Part shown: positions 28,055 through 35,408 of the stretch, one piece after another
Numbering within the stretch: position 1 is the first letter of the stretch
Layout of the letters: the number at the start of each line of letters is the position of its first letter
Assembly: GCF_026625645.1 (NCBI RefSeq)
Contig: NZ_CP113056.1
Location: 3,819,001-3,883,000, forward strand
From: Ancylobacter sp. SL191
GTDB lineage: Bacteria; Pseudomonadota; Alphaproteobacteria; Rhizobiales; Xanthobacteraceae
Length of the DNA: 64,000 bases
Direction: 5' to 3'
The notes under the pieces: model-generated
What the model was told of the DNA's origin: nothing
What the model saw: only the letters and a program-made list of their open reading frames with translations
Databases searched by the model: none
Position numbers and translations under genes: made by a program

Positions 28055-29188
28055 TCAGACCGCAAGTGCCGCATGATTGTCGAAGCGCAGGTCTTTCTTC
28101 ACCCGCGCGCTGACTCCCAGTGACTCACCATCCGTCGCCAGCAGCGCGATCTCGCCGAGCCCGCTGGTGGCGAGGAACTGCCCGGCCTGCCGCGTCGGGG
28201 CGAGGCCGCAGCCATCCACCAGCGTCAGCGCGCCGATAAAGCGCCCGTCGCGGCGCCACACCGCGACGCGGTTGCCGCGCGGGCTGGCGGCGGCGACATA
28301 GGCGCCGGAGGCATCGAACGCCACCGAGCCGACATAGGTGCGCAGTCCCCGCCATTCGGCGTCCGGCGCGTCGAAGGCGGTCAGCCGCTCGCCTTCCACG
28401 GCGTAGAGCAGCGGGCGGGCGATGCCGTCGGCGAGCAGATCCTGCGCGGCGATCACGGTGAAGCCATCCGGCGCGCTGGCCAGATGCCGCAGCGACAGGG
28501 AGGCGAGATCGTCGCTCAACGCCGCGACGCCTCGCGCGGCCCCGCTCATGGGATCGAGCAGCGCGACACTGGCGCCGGCGATCTCCGCGCCCACCGCTTC
28601 CGGCGTGTGCGGCTCGACACCGCCATTGGCGACGATGAGCGTTCCGCCGACGGGGAGGAGATCATGCGGGCCGATGCCGGACGAGGCCCATTCCGCCTCG
28701 ATGGCGAAGCCCGCCTCCGGCACGCGGCGGGTGACGACGCCCTGCCCGCTCGCCCGCTCGATCTCCACCGCGAGGAACCGCCGCCCGTCCTCGATGAATC
28801 GTCCATGGCCGGAGAACACCCGCCCCTCGCCCGGCTCGAACCGCGCCAGCACGGTGCCGCTGCGCCGGTCGAAGACGATGGCGGTGGTGCCGGGCCGCCG
28901 CGCCACGGCGATGGCGGTGCGCCCGTCCGGGCCGGGCTCCACCCAGTGCAGCCGCTGTCCGGCCGCGCCGACCGGCGTCGCCTCCATGTCGGGCGACAGC
29001 AGCACCGGCGCGAAGCCCTCGCCCACGCCGGCGGTGCCGACCCATTCGGTCTCCATCAGGTCGCGCGCATGGTCGTCGGCATGAGCGGCGCCGCCGAACA
29101 GAAGGCGCGGCGCAGCCACCACCGTGCCGAGCGTGCCGAGCAGGCCGCGACGGGAGACGCCGGAGGGGGAGCGGTCGAACAGGCCCAT
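28055..29188 (-). CDS. DUF1513 domain protein, Tat-exported beta-propeller-like
   Basis: 377 residues. A twin-arginine signal (SRRGLLGTLGTVVAAPRLLF, RR near residues 13-14) is followed by repeated short beta-blades typical of WD40/YVTN-like propellers: FDRRSGTVLARFEPGEGRVFSGHGRFIEDGRRF, then GIGPHDL, LRTYVGSVAFDASGAYVAAA and similar segments. The family is usually found with imelysin and di-heme oxidoreductase genes. Its biochemical role is unknown to me. The ATG at 29188 has GAGGGGGC upstream. The longer frame to 29533 lies inside the imelysin gene and was rejected. It follows the second imelysin gene by 10 nt. Confidence 0.85.
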   Translation of the reverse strand: MGLFDRSPSGVSRRGLLGTLGTVVAAPRLLFGGAAHADDHARDLMETEWVGTAGVGEGFAPVLLSPDMEATPVGAAGQRLHWVEPGPDGRTAIAVARRPGTTAIVFDRRSGTVLARFEPGEGRVFSGHGRFIEDGRRFLAVEIERASGQGVVTRRVPEAGFAIEAEWASSGIGPHDLLPVGGTLIVANGGVEPHTPEAVGAEIAGASVALLDPMSGAARGVAALSDDLASLSLRHLASAPDGFTVIAAQDLLADGIARPLLYAVEGERLTAFDAPDAEWRGLRTYVGSVAFDASGAYVAAASPRGNRVAVWRRDGRFIGALTLVDGCGLAPTRQAGQFLATSGLGEIALLATDGESLGVSARVKKDLRFDNHAALAV

Positions 29189-29198
29189 CGGTGCCCCC

Positions 29199-30335
29199 TC
29201 AGTCGCCGTCGAGCGCGTTGAAGCCGAGTGGCACGCCGAGGCCGGAAGCGAGCGGGCTGGCGACGCTCGCCTGCGCCGCCTTGAAGGCGGTGATGGTGGC
29301 CTGCAACTGCTTGCGCCCCTGCGGCGTGGTCGCGGCGGCGCCGATATCCTCGGGCAGCGCCTTGGCCGCCGCCTCGGCGCCCGCCATGGTCTTCTCGATG
29401 GTCGCCCGCCCCTTGGCGTCGAGGCCAAGCGCAAGCTGGTCGGCCAAGGCGTCGGCGCTGGCGATGATGGCGATGATGGTCTCGCGCGACAGACCGCTGC
29501 GCCGCCGGTCGGCCAGCAGCGGCTTGGCGTCATCCGGCGTCTTGCCGAGCACGACGAGCAGGCGCTGGTCGACGACGCGCTGATAGGCGCCGGCGAGGTC
29601 GGTCACCATCTGGCTCAGCAGCGCGCCCGGCTCCGGGAAATAGACGGGATCGGAGTGGCCGGCGATCAACTGGCCGAGCAGGCCGTTCTGCCGGTCGCCC
29701 CAGCCGTCGCGCAGCTCCTCGGCGATGGTGGCGAGGTTGAGGGCGATGGCGCGGCCGAGCGCGCAGCGCCGCGCGGCTTCCGGCCCCGTCACCAGTGCGG
29801 CCTCCGCGCCGTCGTCATAGAGCACGCGCTCCAGCGCCGGCAGGCCCTGCACGGCGGCGCTCAGGCGGAAGAAATGGTCGGGCTGCAACCGCTCATCCGT
29901 CGCGTCGCCAATGATCTCGGCCACCGAACGGCCGACCGCGTTGCGCCGCTCCGGGAACAGGTTGAAGCGGTCCGGCCGCAGCGAGAGCATGACCGGGCCG
30001 AAGGTGATGAACTCGACCGAGGCCCAGCCATCGGACACGGCGGCAAAGTGCGACTTGAGTTCGGTTAGGCCCTCAGGGGTCGGCCTGGCGCAGAAGCTGT
30101 CCCAGGCCTGAAGCTGCGCCCGTGTCGCCGTCCTCAGCGTGTCGTAGCGTGGCAGCAGCCAGCTCTCCACCACCTCCGGCGCCGAGACGGGCGCCGCATT
30201 GGCCCGGCCGACGAACAGGCCGGACAGCAGCGCCGTGGCTCCGGCAAGGACGGGCACGCTTTGCGCCGCATGGCCCGCCACCTGCCCGATCTGGCTTGCC
30301 AGCGCCAGCACCAGCGCGAAGGGAGAGCGGTTCAT
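29199..30335 (-). CDS. Imelysin-family periplasmic protein (second copy, altered GxHxxE)
   Basis: 378 residues with an N-terminal hydrophobic signal segment (about residues 5-45, ending near GRANAAP), then a mostly helical M75/imelysin-like domain. The motif that is GYHAIE in the upstream imelysin reads GLPALE here, so the metal-ligating histidine is replaced by proline. This variant is common in the second imelysin of such clusters. Family members are linked to iron uptake. The ATG at 30335 has GAGG 7 nt upstream. An alternative ATG at 30353 overlaps the stop of the di-heme gene as ATGA and would add six residues. It lies between the di-heme oxidoreductase and DUF1513 genes. Confidence 0.82.
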   Translation of the reverse strand: MNRSPFALVLALASQIGQVAGHAAQSVPVLAGATALLSGLFVGRANAAPVSAPEVVESWLLPRYDTLRTATRAQLQAWDSFCARPTPEGLTELKSHFAAVSDGWASVEFITFGPVMLSLRPDRFNLFPERRNAVGRSVAEIIGDATDERLQPDHFFRLSAAVQGLPALERVLYDDGAEAALVTGPEAARRCALGRAIALNLATIAEELRDGWGDRQNGLLGQLIAGHSDPVYFPEPGALLSQMVTDLAGAYQRVVDQRLLVVLGKTPDDAKPLLADRRRSGLSRETIIAIIASADALADQLALGLDAKGRATIEKTMAGAEAAAKALPEDIGAAATTPQGRKQLQATITAFKAAQASVASPLASGLGVPLGFNALDGD

Positions 30336-30349
30336 GCGAAATCCTCGGC

Positions 30350-31579
30350 TCATAGAGACGACACATAGTCGATCAGGATACGGCGCTGGCGGTCATCCAG
30401 AGCGTCGAAACGCATCCTGGCGCCACTCGCCTCGCCGCCATGCCAGCCCACAGCCTCGGCGACATTGGTGGCGCGGCCGTCATGCAGCAGACCGAGGCCG
30501 CGCGCCAGAGAGCGCGAGAGGCCCGCCAGCGGTGCCGTGCGCCACTCGGCGGCACCGGCGCCGGGCACGCCGGCCGGATCGGCCAGCCCCGTGCCCATAT
30601 CGTGCAGCAGCACATCGGTGAACAGGGCAAGGTGCCCGCCATCGCGGGTCGGCAGAGAGGGGTGGTGGCAGGCCGCGCAGCCCGTGGCGGCGAACAGCTT
30701 GGCGCCGCGTCGGTCGGGCTCGCTGGCGGGTGCCTTCAGGCTGCGCAGATAGGCGTCGATGCGCGAGACGATAGCCTCGGTGATTTCCGGTTCGCCCTCG
30801 GCGTCCCGCCCATGCGGGGCGTTGCGGCAGGCGGTCTGCGCCGGCGTGCAGTCGCCCCACGGCTCCAGTCGGCGCGGCGTGGAGAGGCCGAGGTCGAGCG
30901 AGAAGGCTTCCGACGTCTGTCCGGCCAGATCGGCATGGCTCGCCTTCCAGCCGAAGCGGCCGATGCGCGAGCCACCCTCGGGCGTCTCCAGCCGCCGTGC
31001 CCGCCCGCGCACGCCGTCGCCATTGCGGTCGTCGGGATCTTCGAGCGCGAGAATGGCGGCGTCATCCACCAGTTCCAGCCGCCCGCGCCCGCGCAGATCC
31101 GGCGCGACGCGCAGCGTCACCTGCGTGGCGGCGTCCAGCGGGCCATAGCCGAGTTCGTCCGCGTGCGGGATGCGCCGGCCGTTCATCACCGTGACGCCGA
31201 TGGCGCCCTCCGCCGGCACGCCCGGCAGCGTCATCGTCTCCAGCCGGTGGCCATAGACCGGGTCCGGCCCGCCATCTTCACGGAACAGGCCCAGGACCAG
31301 CCCCAGCCCCTCCGGTCGCCCGGCCTGGTTGATTGCCGTCGCCCCCTGCCCGGCGCCGGGATGGCAGGCCGAGCAGGAGCGCGCATCGAACAGCGGGCCG
31401 AGCCCGTCATTGGCGCGGGTGGAACTCGGCGCCGGCACCCAGGGTCGCTCGAACAACGCCTTGCCGATGGCGATGTCGAGGCCGTCATCGCCGGCGGTGG
31501 CGGGAAGCGGGAGGAGGAAGGCGGCGAGGAGAAAGGGAAGGAGACGTCGGCGACCATGAGCTCGCCGACCAGCGACCAA
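30350..31579 (-). CDS. Di-heme oxidoreductase family protein (DUF1111, c-type)
   Basis: About 409 residues. A signal peptide-like segment (RRRLLPFLLAAFLLPLPATAG) precedes two haem-binding motifs, CSACH near residue 60 and CAACH near residue 310, with MTLPGVP, GYGPLDAATQVTLRVAPDLRG and FGWKASHADL between them, as in the DUF1111 di-heme family. A periplasmic electron-transfer or peroxidase-like role is likely. The start is uncertain. The frame stays open far upstream across a repeat (31611-31740) and the multicopper oxidase gene, so I placed the start at a TTG (31579) giving a plausible signal peptide. No good Shine-Dalgarno is present. It is followed by the imelysin gene (ATGA overlap with the alternative start). 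Confidence 0.8.
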   Translation of the reverse strand: MVAGRRAHGRRRLLPFLLAAFLLPLPATAGDDGLDIAIGKALFERPWVPAPSSTRANDGLGPLFDARSCSACHPGAGQGATAINQAGRPEGLGLVLGLFREDGGPDPVYGHRLETMTLPGVPAEGAIGVTVMNGRRIPHADELGYGPLDAATQVTLRVAPDLRGRGRLELVDDAAILALEDPDDRNGDGVRGRARRLETPEGGSRIGRFGWKASHADLAGQTSEAFSLDLGLSTPRRLEPWGDCTPAQTACRNAPHGRDAEGEPEITEAIVSRIDAYLRSLKAPASEPDRRGAKLFAATGCAACHHPSLPTRDGGHLALFTDVLLHDMGTGLADPAGVPGAGAAEWRTAPLAGLSRSLARGLGLLHDGRATNVAEAVGWHGGEASGARMRFDALDDRQRRILIDYVSSL

Positions 31580-31610
31580 GGCAGATGCGCCGCTGCGCGG
31601 AGTCTTCCCT

Positions 31611-31740
31611 GGATCCCGGATCGGCGCTCCGGCTTCGCCGTCGCTGGTCCGGTACACGAGGCAAGCGTGTGCGGGAGGGAGAGCCTCCCCCTTCCCGTTT
31701 CCCGGACAAGCCGCGCGCAGCGCGGTGCCGATCCGGGATT
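31611..31740. repeat. REP-like inverted repeat in front of the di-heme gene
   Basis: ATCCCGGATCGGC (31613-31625) and GCCGATCCGGGAT (31727-31739) form a perfect 13-bp inverted repeat separated by about 100 nt that contain further short dyads. The arms match the repeat family seen at 4146, 49434 and 59013. It lies between the multicopper oxidase stop and the di-heme start and may have displaced the original leader of the latter. Confidence 0.75.
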
Positions 31741-31768
31741 CAGCGGAAACTGCGCCGAAGGCATCCTT

Positions 31769-31804
31769 CCCCTCACCGCAGCCCTCTCCCAGACGGGGAG
31801 AGGG
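31769..31804. repeat. CCCTCTCCC/GGGAGAGGG palindromic repeat
   Basis: CCCTCTCCC (31782-31790) and GGGAGAGGG (31796-31804) with a 5-nt loop, preceded by CCCCTCACCGCAG. This is a common intergenic element in alpha- and gammaproteobacterial genomes. There is no T-tract. Confidence 0.65.
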
Positions 31805-31845
31805 AGCCGGGTCGGCATGGCCAAACATGCGTGCGCGGGGAATCA

Positions 31846-33306
31846 TCACACCACCCGGAACCAGCCCATCATGCCGGTCTCCATATGTTCGAGGATGTGA
31901 CAGTGGAAGACCCAGTCGCCCGGCGCGGCGACGAAGGCGATGTCCACCGCCTCGCCCGGCTGCACCAGCACCGTGTCGGCGAAATGCGGCGGCAGGCGGC
32001 CCTTGCTGGAGCCGAGCACGGCGAAGGCGTGGCCGTGCAAATGGATCGGGTGGGGAAATCGCGTCTCGTTCTTGATGGTGACGCGGTAGCTCTTGCCCAC
32101 CTCCATGCGCGCGAGCGGCGGCGGCAGACCAAGGCGCGTGCCGGCCGACCAGGAGACCTGGCCGATCGACCAATAGGTCGCCGCGCCGACGCAGAAGCTC
32201 GCCACCAGCGCCTTGGCCAGCGGATCGTCCGGCGGCAGGCCGAGTTCCTTCACCGCCGCATCGGTCGCCTGTTGCAGAGTGAAGGAAAGGGTCTCGGCGC
32301 TGTCGAGAGCCGGCACGGGCAGTTCGGGCGGCGGCAGGGCAAGCGGGCCCTTGCGGGGACGCTTCACCCGGCCACGCGCGCTGAGCGTTGCGAAGCTGTA
32401 AATGTCTGCCGCACGGTAATCGCCGAACGTCACCGGCGCGCCATTGGCGGGCATGCGCACATGCAGGTCGATGCGCTGCGCCGGACCCATGCGCCAGATG
32501 CCGTCCGGCAGGTCGTCGAGCTTCACCGGCTTCAGCGCATGGCCGTCCACCGCGATGAGCCAGGCCTCGCCACCCTCGACGCCAATATCCATCACGCGGG
32601 TGGAATCGACATTGAGGATGCGTAGCCGCACATCGCCGCCGGCGGGGGCGTTGAGCGCGAGGCGCGGCTGGCCGTTGCAGGTGCGGGTGGCGCCATAGGT
32701 GCCGGCCTTGGAGGCGCCGTCGGCCTCGGTGAGCGGCAGGAAGCTGCCATCGTCGGCGAGGCGCCAGTCCTTGAGGCAGAGCACATGCTCGGCATCGAAG
32801 CGCGGGTCGCGCGGATCCTCGACGATGAGCACGCCGACCAGCCCGCGCCCGGCCTGCCCGGTCTCGTCGCAATGGGGATGGAAGAAGAAGGTGCCAGGAT
32901 CGTCCAGTGGCAATTGGTGCACGAAGCGCGCGCCCGGCTCGACCAGCGGCTGGGTCAGTGGGGGCACGCCGTCGAATTCGTTCGGCATGCGGATGCCGTG
33001 GAAATGCAGCGAGCTGCCCTCATGAAGCCCGTTCGCATAGGTCGCCTCGAGCCGGGCGCCGCGCGGCAGGCGGATGAGGCGGAAGGGTTCGCCATCATAG
33101 GCGTAACAGGGCGTCGCCGGGCCGTCCGGGCCGAGCAGGCGCATGTCCATCGGTCCGGCGGCGAGCGTCAGCCGCTCGGTCGGCACGAAAGGCGCCGGCG
33201 CGCGCGCCTGCCCGAGGCGCGAGGGAGCGATCGCTCCCAGCGCACCAAGGGCCGCGCCCGCGCCGAGAAAGGCGCGGCGCGAGAGACCCGCGCCGCGTGA
33301 CTTCAT
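31846..33306 (-). CDS. Multicopper oxidase, Tat-exported
   Basis: 486 residues, three cupredoxin domains. The Tat signal is SRRAFLGAGAALGALGAIAP. All four copper-binding blocks are present: LHFHG (about residue 100), FFFHPHCDETGQ (about 142-153), FPHPIHLHGHAF (about 417-428) and VFHCHILEHMETGMMGW (about 465-481), the last supplying the type 1 Cys-His with an axial methionine. It therefore should be an active laccase-like, ferroxidase or cuprous oxidase enzyme in the periplasm. There is no Met-rich insert of the CueO type that I can see. The gene lies 7 nt behind the first imelysin gene, so a ferroxidase role in iron handling is a reasonable inference. The ATG at 33306 is family-typical. Confidence 0.9.
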   Translation of the reverse strand: MKSRGAGLSRRAFLGAGAALGALGAIAPSRLGQARAPAPFVPTERLTLAAGPMDMRLLGPDGPATPCYAYDGEPFRLIRLPRGARLEATYANGLHEGSSLHFHGIRMPNEFDGVPPLTQPLVEPGARFVHQLPLDDPGTFFFHPHCDETGQAGRGLVGVLIVEDPRDPRFDAEHVLCLKDWRLADDGSFLPLTEADGASKAGTYGATRTCNGQPRLALNAPAGGDVRLRILNVDSTRVMDIGVEGGEAWLIAVDGHALKPVKLDDLPDGIWRMGPAQRIDLHVRMPANGAPVTFGDYRAADIYSFATLSARGRVKRPRKGPLALPPPELPVPALDSAETLSFTLQQATDAAVKELGLPPDDPLAKALVASFCVGAATYWSIGQVSWSAGTRLGLPPPLARMEVGKSYRVTIKNETRFPHPIHLHGHAFAVLGSSKGRLPPHFADTVLVQPGEAVDIAFVAAPGDWVFHCHILEHMETGMMGWFRVV

Positions 33307-33313
33307 GATGGCC

Positions 33314-34609
33314 TCACTGACCGACCTTGGACGGGTCGTCCAGGCTGTCCGAACCCTCGACCTTGATCTTGAGCTTGAGCGCGGCGACCACGCCCTCGAA
33401 GCCGCGGGTCTGGGCGACCAGCGAATCGACGCCGGTCTGCACCAGCTTGTTGCCGGCCGCGTTGCCCTCGCCGATCATCTGATCATAGGCCTCCTTGCCG
33501 CTGTCGGCCTCGTCCTTGATCGCCTTCAGCGCGGCGAGCGCGGCGTCGACCTTGGCGTCGGCTTCCTTCGCCGCGTCCGGCGCCTTGGCGGCCGCATAGG
33601 CGGCGACCGAGGGGCCTTCCACGACGGTGCCGTCCACGCGGGTGTACTTGCCGCGATAGATCGAGGCGATGCCCAGCTCGTCGTAATAGTGCGAGTTATG
33701 GGTGTTGTCGGAGAAGCAGTCATGCTCCTCCTCCGGGTCGTGCAGGATGAGGCCGAGCTTCATCCGCTCGCCCGCCAGCTCGCCATAGGACAGCGAGCCG
33801 AGGCCGGTGAGGATGGTGCCGAGCGCAGCCTTGTCCTTCTGCTTGAGCACGGCGGCGCGGGCCTTGCCCTTGGCGCTCCACGCCTTGGCCATGTCCTCGA
33901 GGTCGGACACGAGCAGGTCGGTGGCGGCCTTGAGATAGGCGGCGCGGCGGTCGCAATGGCCGTTGGTGCAGTTGGCGGTGTCGTAATCGGTGGCGGGACG
34001 CTTGCCGGCGCCCGGCCCGGTGCCGTTCAGATCCTGGCCCCAGAGCAGGAATTCGATGGCGTGGTAGCCGATGGCGACGTTCGACTCGACGCCGCCAGCC
34101 TCCTGCAGGCTGTCGAGCAGCTTGGGCGTGATCTTGGTGGCGTCGATGGTTTTCTTGCCGACGCGGATCTTGGTGTTGGCGATCACATTGGCGGTGTAGA
34201 GCGGGTTCTCGTCCGAGGCGTCGCCATAGGACTTGGCGTCGACATAGTCGATCAGCCCCTCATCGAGCGGCCAGGCGTTCACGCGGCCTTCCCAATCGTC
34301 GACGATGGCATTGCCGAAGCGGTAGCCCTCGGTCTGCTGGTAGGGCACGCGGGCGGCCTTCCAGGCGGCCTTGGCCTTGTCGAGATTGGCCTCGGTCGGC
34401 GCGGCGAGGAAGGCGTCGACGGCGGCCTGCAGATCCTTCGCGGTCTTCAGGCTGTCGCCATACATCGCCTCGGCGATGTCGGCATAGGTGACGACGACAT
34501 CGCGCACCTTCGGCGCGGCGGTGTCGGCGCCGGCCGGGCCGGCCGCTATGAGGGCGCCGAGCGCAACGGCCGCCAGAAGCGGCGCCGCGAACAGGGTTTT
34601 GGCTCGCAT
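33314..34609 (-). CDS. Imelysin-family periplasmic protein (IrpA/IcmP-like) with intact GxHxxE
   Basis: 431 residues. The signal peptide (TLFAAPLLAAVALGALIAAG, cleavage after GADT near 30) is followed by two four-helix-type repeats. The metal motif GYHAIEF has G181, H183 and E186. QTEGYRFGNAIVDDWEGRVN and EHDCFSDNTHNSHYYD are conserved family blocks, the latter containing a cysteine and His residues near the presumed metal site. Related proteins include the iron-regulated IrpA and Pseudomonas IcmP, and the M75 fold is shared with EfeO. Protease activity of the family is disputed. A strong GGAGGAG lies 7 nt before the ATG. It is the first gene of the five-gene cluster. Confidence 0.9.
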   Translation of the reverse strand: MRAKTLFAAPLLAAVALGALIAAGPAGADTAAPKVRDVVVTYADIAEAMYGDSLKTAKDLQAAVDAFLAAPTEANLDKAKAAWKAARVPYQQTEGYRFGNAIVDDWEGRVNAWPLDEGLIDYVDAKSYGDASDENPLYTANVIANTKIRVGKKTIDATKITPKLLDSLQEAGGVESNVAIGYHAIEFLLWGQDLNGTGPGAGKRPATDYDTANCTNGHCDRRAAYLKAATDLLVSDLEDMAKAWSAKGKARAAVLKQKDKAALGTILTGLGSLSYGELAGERMKLGLILHDPEEEHDCFSDNTHNSHYYDELGIASIYRGKYTRVDGTVVEGPSVAAYAAAKAPDAAKEADAKVDAALAALKAIKDEADSGKEAYDQMIGEGNAAGNKLVQTGVDSLVAQTRGFEGVVAALKLKIKVEGSDSLDDPSKVGQ

Positions 34610-34695
34610 GGTTTCTCCTCCCGTCGCCCCCAGGGCGTTCGTGATAGGGAGTCCTACGCCAGCACCGGAAGTCGTCGCAAGTGTTCGGGGTGCAG

Positions 34696-34714
34696 ATTAG
34701 AACCGTTACACGGT
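34696..34714 (-). promoter_or_regulatory. Possible regulatory dyad upstream of the first imelysin gene
   Basis: The stretch ATTAGAACCGTTACACGGT contains a TTAGAA half-site reminiscent of the Irr iron-control element (TTTAGAA-N3-TTCTAAA), but the second half is poorly conserved. Overlapping it is a perfect dyad ACCGT-TAC-ACGGT (34702-34714). It lies about 90 nt in front of the ATG at 34609. Iron control is plausible for imelysin genes, but the site is weak. Confidence 0.25.
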
Positions 34715-34782
34715 ACGCACAACACGAAGACACGCCAGGCGCGCGATCAATACGTGCGATTACTTCTTATGATGACCGGCGA

Positions 34783-35070
34783 TTATGACGCAGCGTCCAG
34801 AAGGGGCTGGAGCGCCTCGATCAGCGCCTCGTCGGTGACGGAAGCCAGCGGGCAATAGAGCTTCGCCGCCTCGGTGCGCCTGCCGGGCCGCATCACCAGC
34901 ACCACGGTTTCCGCCCCGCCGCAGGCCGGGTCGCCGCAGGCGATCTCGGTGATCGACACGGTGGTGTCCTCGCCGACGCCGAGCATGGCGCGCGCACGCG
35001 CGGCGAGCTCGCGTGCCGCATCCGGCGCGGCTTCGGCACCCGCGCCCCGGCGGAAAAACAGGCGGGCCAT
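34783..35070 (-). CDS. Small conserved hypothetical protein with CGDPAC motif
   Basis: 95 residues, soluble, no signal peptide. The centre reads TVSITEIACGDPACGGAETV, with two cysteines in a CxxxxC arrangement that might bind a metal or form a disulfide, followed by LVMRPGRRTEAAKLYCPLAS and an acidic helix. Similar small proteins are often annotated vaguely (for example as nitrate reductase-related) without experimental support, and I do not assign a function. The ATG at 35070 has GAGGAAAG upstream. It stands 174 nt upstream of the first imelysin gene on the same strand and may belong to the same regulatory region. Confidence 0.6.
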   Translation of the reverse strand: MARLFFRRGAGAEAAPDAARELAARARAMLGVGEDTTVSITEIACGDPACGGAETVVLVMRPGRRTEAAKLYCPLASVTDEALIEALQPLLDAAS

Positions 35071-35408
35071 CGCGCTCTTTCCTCACTCCCGGCGGAACGA
35101 CACGGCCGGCGAACGTGGCCGGCCTTTGGGGGCCAGCGTCCATGGAGTTAAGCCCGCCCGCGCCGCGCCGCAAGCCGCTGTCGCGGCAGGCGCCGCCCGC
35201 AAGTAAAGATCACCACTCGCTCTTTAGAACTATAATAATACGCGAAGATAGCTGTTGTATCAGCAGATTAGTCATCGTACTTACTTCGCAGCGGCTGCCG
35301 ACAACGTCAGGCAACCCAGTCATCGCTGCCGTCAGTGACGGCACAGCTTTCGCGAGGCCCTTTCCCGGCAGGTCTCGTGAAACGCGCGGGACGACGACAC
35401 GCGCTCCC
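35071..35408. other. Intergenic region with an AT-rich island
   Basis: 338 nt with no supportable gene. At 35103-35126 GGCCGG-N9-CCGGCC is followed by TTT on the plus strand. From about 35205 to 35300 the sequence is much more AT-rich than anything nearby (CTTTAGAACTATAATAATACG) and includes another TTTAGAA. This could be a promoter region reading leftward into the small protein and imelysin genes, or the remnant of an unrecognised element. Confidence 0.5.

Noticed and set aside
31580..32872. Extension of the di-heme gene up to 32872
   Set aside because: Overlaps the multicopper oxidase on the same strand in another frame and runs through repeats; the extra part has no recognisable domain.
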